Shown here: one piece after another, positions 62,691 through 64,000 of the stretch
Numbering within the stretch: the stretch's first letter is position 1
Layout of the letters: each line of letters opens with the position of its first letter
Source: Spirochaetales bacterium Spiro_05
GTDB lineage: Bacteria; Spirochaetota; Spirochaetia; Sphaerochaetales; Sphaerochaetaceae
Assembly (NCBI GenBank): GCA_001603115.1
Contig: LVBG01000021.1
Coordinates: 16,207 to 80,206, forward strand
Direction: 5' to 3'
DNA length: 64,000 nt
Translations under genes and position numbers: made by a program
Notes under the pieces: model-generated
Databases searched by the model: none
Told to the model about the DNA's origin: nothing
Seen by the model: the letters and a program-made list of their open reading frames with translations, nothing else

Positions 62691-62755
62691 AATATGTAGT
62701 GTTTTGTACCATGCGGTACGCTACCAACAGTAGGCGCTTACACTGTATTTGTCAA
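62687..62755 (-). promoter_or_regulatory. nrdDG promoter with NrdR-type boxes
   Basis: TTGACA (62750-62755), 17-bp spacer and TACTGT (62727-62732) form a strong promoter on the minus strand. ACACAATATGTAGTGT (62687-62702) is a near-perfect NrdR box. A weaker match at 62718-62733, 31 bp away, overlaps the -10. The strong box touches the first helix of the cobalamin riboswitch. Confidence 0.82.
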
Positions 62756-62758
62756 GCA

Positions 62759-62787
62759 TAAAAAACGGGAACCTTGATGGCCCCCGT
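62759..62787 (-). terminator. jag terminator
   Basis: ACGGGGGCC and GGTTCCCGT form a 9-bp stem (two G-U pairs) with a 5-nt loop, followed by TTTTTT on the minus strand, 10 nt past the jag stop. It separates the yidC-jag transcript from nrdD. Confidence 0.9.
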
Positions 62788-62797
62788 CTTGCTGTTG

Positions 62798-63487
62798 TTA
62801 GTTTTTCTGATTCGAAATACGAATTTGTTTATAGAGCCCTTCGCCTTCGCTCTTGGTGTCCACACCCCCAAAATCATTGAGTGCGGTATGGACAAGCCGC
62901 CGCTCATACGGGTTCATCGGCTCAAGAAGCCTGCTGCGACCACTCTTGCGTACCTGTTCAGCGGTCTTGAAGGCCATCCTGATCAGTTGCTCTTCATGGC
63001 GCATCCGGTAGTTCTCACTGTCAACAACGACCTTAAGGTCCGGATCGATCTGGCCGGCATACACATTTGCCAACAGCTGGATTGCATCCAGATTCTTTCC
63101 TTTGCGACCGATGATGATGCTCGAGTTGTCACTCTCGATGTTCAGTCCCAGCTTCCGTTCCTTTCTGAAAGAGATGGTCACCCTTCCCTCATACCCCATC
63201 TTGTCGAGGATGGTGGCTACGAATGCCAGAAGCTTGTCTTCAAGGTCACTGTTGATCGGAGCATCAATCTCTGGCTCTTCATCGGCACGGGTAAAGTCAA
63301 AGGACTGTTCCTCTACCTCGCCTGCCTCATCAAAATGGATCCTGATGCGTACATTACTCTTTTTGAACAGTCCTTTTCGAACTGGTTCAACGATTTCCAC
63401 ATCGAAATCTTCACGCTCGATATGCAGTTCCTCAATCGCTTTGGCGATTGCCTCCTGCTCGGTACGTCCTTCGAATTCTTTCATCAT
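62798..63487 (-). CDS. jag: Jag/KhpB RNA-binding protein
   Basis: 229 residues. In order: Jag-N domain (1-55, EFEGRTEQEAIAKAIEEL), a linker, a KH domain (about 120-160, SIIIGRKGKNLDAIQLLANVY) and an R3H domain (about 165-225, LEPMNPYERRLVHTALNDF). Homologues bind many mRNAs and affect cell division and envelope growth. It follows yidC, the usual arrangement. The ATG at 63487 follows GGAG; longer in-frame forms run into the spacer after yidC. Confidence 0.94.
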   Translation of the reverse strand: MMKEFEGRTEQEAIAKAIEELHIEREDFDVEIVEPVRKGLFKKSNVRIRIHFDEAGEVEEQSFDFTRADEEPEIDAPINSDLEDKLLAFVATILDKMGYEGRVTISFRKERKLGLNIESDNSSIIIGRKGKNLDAIQLLANVYAGQIDPDLKVVVDSENYRMRHEEQLIRMAFKTAEQVRKSGRSRLLEPMNPYERRLVHTALNDFGGVDTKSEGEGLYKQIRISNQKN

Positions 63488-63545
63488 ATGGCTACTCCGT
63501 TTTTGGGGGGGACAGAGTCCCCCGCAGTTGATTTTTTCGTAGTTC

Positions 63546-64000
63546 TTACGTCCGCTTCTTACCCTTTGGTCCAGGGAATTGCTGCACATTCACTGCTTCA
63601 TTCTCCTTGGCCTCACGCTCTTTCTTCTTGTTGGTGTACAACTGCTGGAAGATGGAGAGAGCGTTCATGACCGACCAATAGAGGATCAGACCCGAGGGGG
63701 CGCTGTAGAGGACAAAGAAGAACATCAGCGGCATACCGTAGGTCATGAACTTCATCATGCTCTGCTGGCTGCCAGCAGTGGATGCATTCTGGGTGATCTT
63801 CATCGAGTAGATCATACTGACTGTGTAGATGATCGGAAGCAAGTGCAACTCATTCCCGAGGAATGGAAGGTTGAACGGGAAGGTGAATACGGTGTCGGGT
63901 CGGGAAAGGTCAGGAATCCAACCCGGAATGAACATGGCTCCCCTGAGCTCAAAGTGCTTGTTCAAGAGGCCATAGAAGGCAATGAGAATGGGGAACTGCA
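63546..64000 (-). CDS. yidC: membrane protein insertase YidC, C-terminal part
   Basis: The gene is cut by the right edge; about 151 C-terminal codons are present. Oxa1/YidC core features are LPIIYTVSMIYSM, MKFMTYGMPLMFFFVLYSAPSGLILYW and SVMNALSIFQQL, followed by a basic tail rich in Lys. It inserts membrane proteins alone or with SecYEG. The yidC-jag pair is normally next to rnpA and rpmH, which should lie just outside the window. Confidence 0.95.
   Translation of the reverse strand, partial: QFPILIAFYGLLNKHFELRGAMFIPGWIPDLSRPDTVFTFPFNLPFLGNELHLLPIIYTVSMIYSMKITQNASTAGSQQSMMKFMTYGMPLMFFFVLYSAPSGLILYWSVMNALSIFQQLYTNKKKEREAKENEAVNVQQFPGPKGKKRT

Overview
The window looks like the chromosome of a fermentative, strictly anaerobic spirochaete close to Sphaerochaeta. 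This is an inference from the flavour of the proteins (pyruvate:ferredoxin oxidoreductase, class II plus class III ribonucleotide reductases, a spirochaete-type ParE/ParC pair, MurA with Asp in place of the catalytic Cys, sulfide-dependent homocysteine synthesis) and from the moderately GC-rich, densely packed layout. No rRNA, tRNA, CRISPR array, insertion sequence or prophage was found. Almost everything is chromosomal core or metabolic sequence, with 51 protein genes, two of them cut by the window edges.

Layout. 0-6.4 kb: start of nifJ/por, an MFS transporter, B12-dependent ribonucleotide reductase nrdJ and glutamate dehydrogenase gdhA, all on the minus strand. 6.5-14 kb: an unusual receiver/PEP-synthase-like protein, then parE-parC-rluA. 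14-22 kb: lysoplasmalogenase-like membrane protein, corA, two GNAT proteins (one fused to a membrane domain), a CNNM/CorC protein, leuS and a secreted protein. 22-27.4 kb: serine dehydratase, then an operon of a DAHP synthase-prephenate dehydratase fusion, a DUF4416 protein and a lipoprotein, and nth. 27.4-34.5 kb: a six-gene operon (YqfO-like, DUF39, NIL-ferredoxin, UPF0280, metH, metF) that should carry sulfide into homocysteine and methionine. 34.6-41.5 kb: pth, a very large GH13 protein, an SLC1-like carrier, a membrane protein and an aldo/keto reductase. 41.5-49.5 kb: lgt-pepP-gpmI, ctp-rsmE and a sigma54-activator-like ATPase without HTH. 49.5-52.2 kb: feoA-feoA-feoB-Cys-rich peptide. 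52.2-58.4 kb: a GGDEF protein, a DnaA-box cluster that may be oriC, murA, a PfkB kinase, and an ArsR/MFS pair. 58.4-64 kb: metK behind a SAM-II-type riboswitch, nrdD-nrdG behind a cobalamin riboswitch, then jag and yidC.

How it fits together. Cobalamin and S-adenosylmethionine link the window. metH and nrdJ need B12. nrdD, the B12-independent reductase, sits behind a B12 riboswitch, so it should be off when B12 lets NrdJ work, and both reductase loci carry NrdR-type boxes. Homocysteine, methionine and SAM are made by the DUF39-to-metF operon plus metK, and SAM feeds back on metK through its riboswitch.

The most unexpected structural signal is promoter layout. At least nine genes (parE, yhhN-like, leuS, sda, aro-pheA, lgt, SLC1-like carrier, pfkB-like, arsR) have a TTGnnn-like -35, a 17-18 bp spacer and a TAnnnT -10 placed only 6-8 bp before an ATG that lacks a Shine-Dalgarno sequence. 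Four more genes show the -10/ATG part. This predicts common leaderless mRNAs, alongside leadered genes that have good ribosome binding sites (gdhA, metK, nrdD, feoA, murA, GGDEF).
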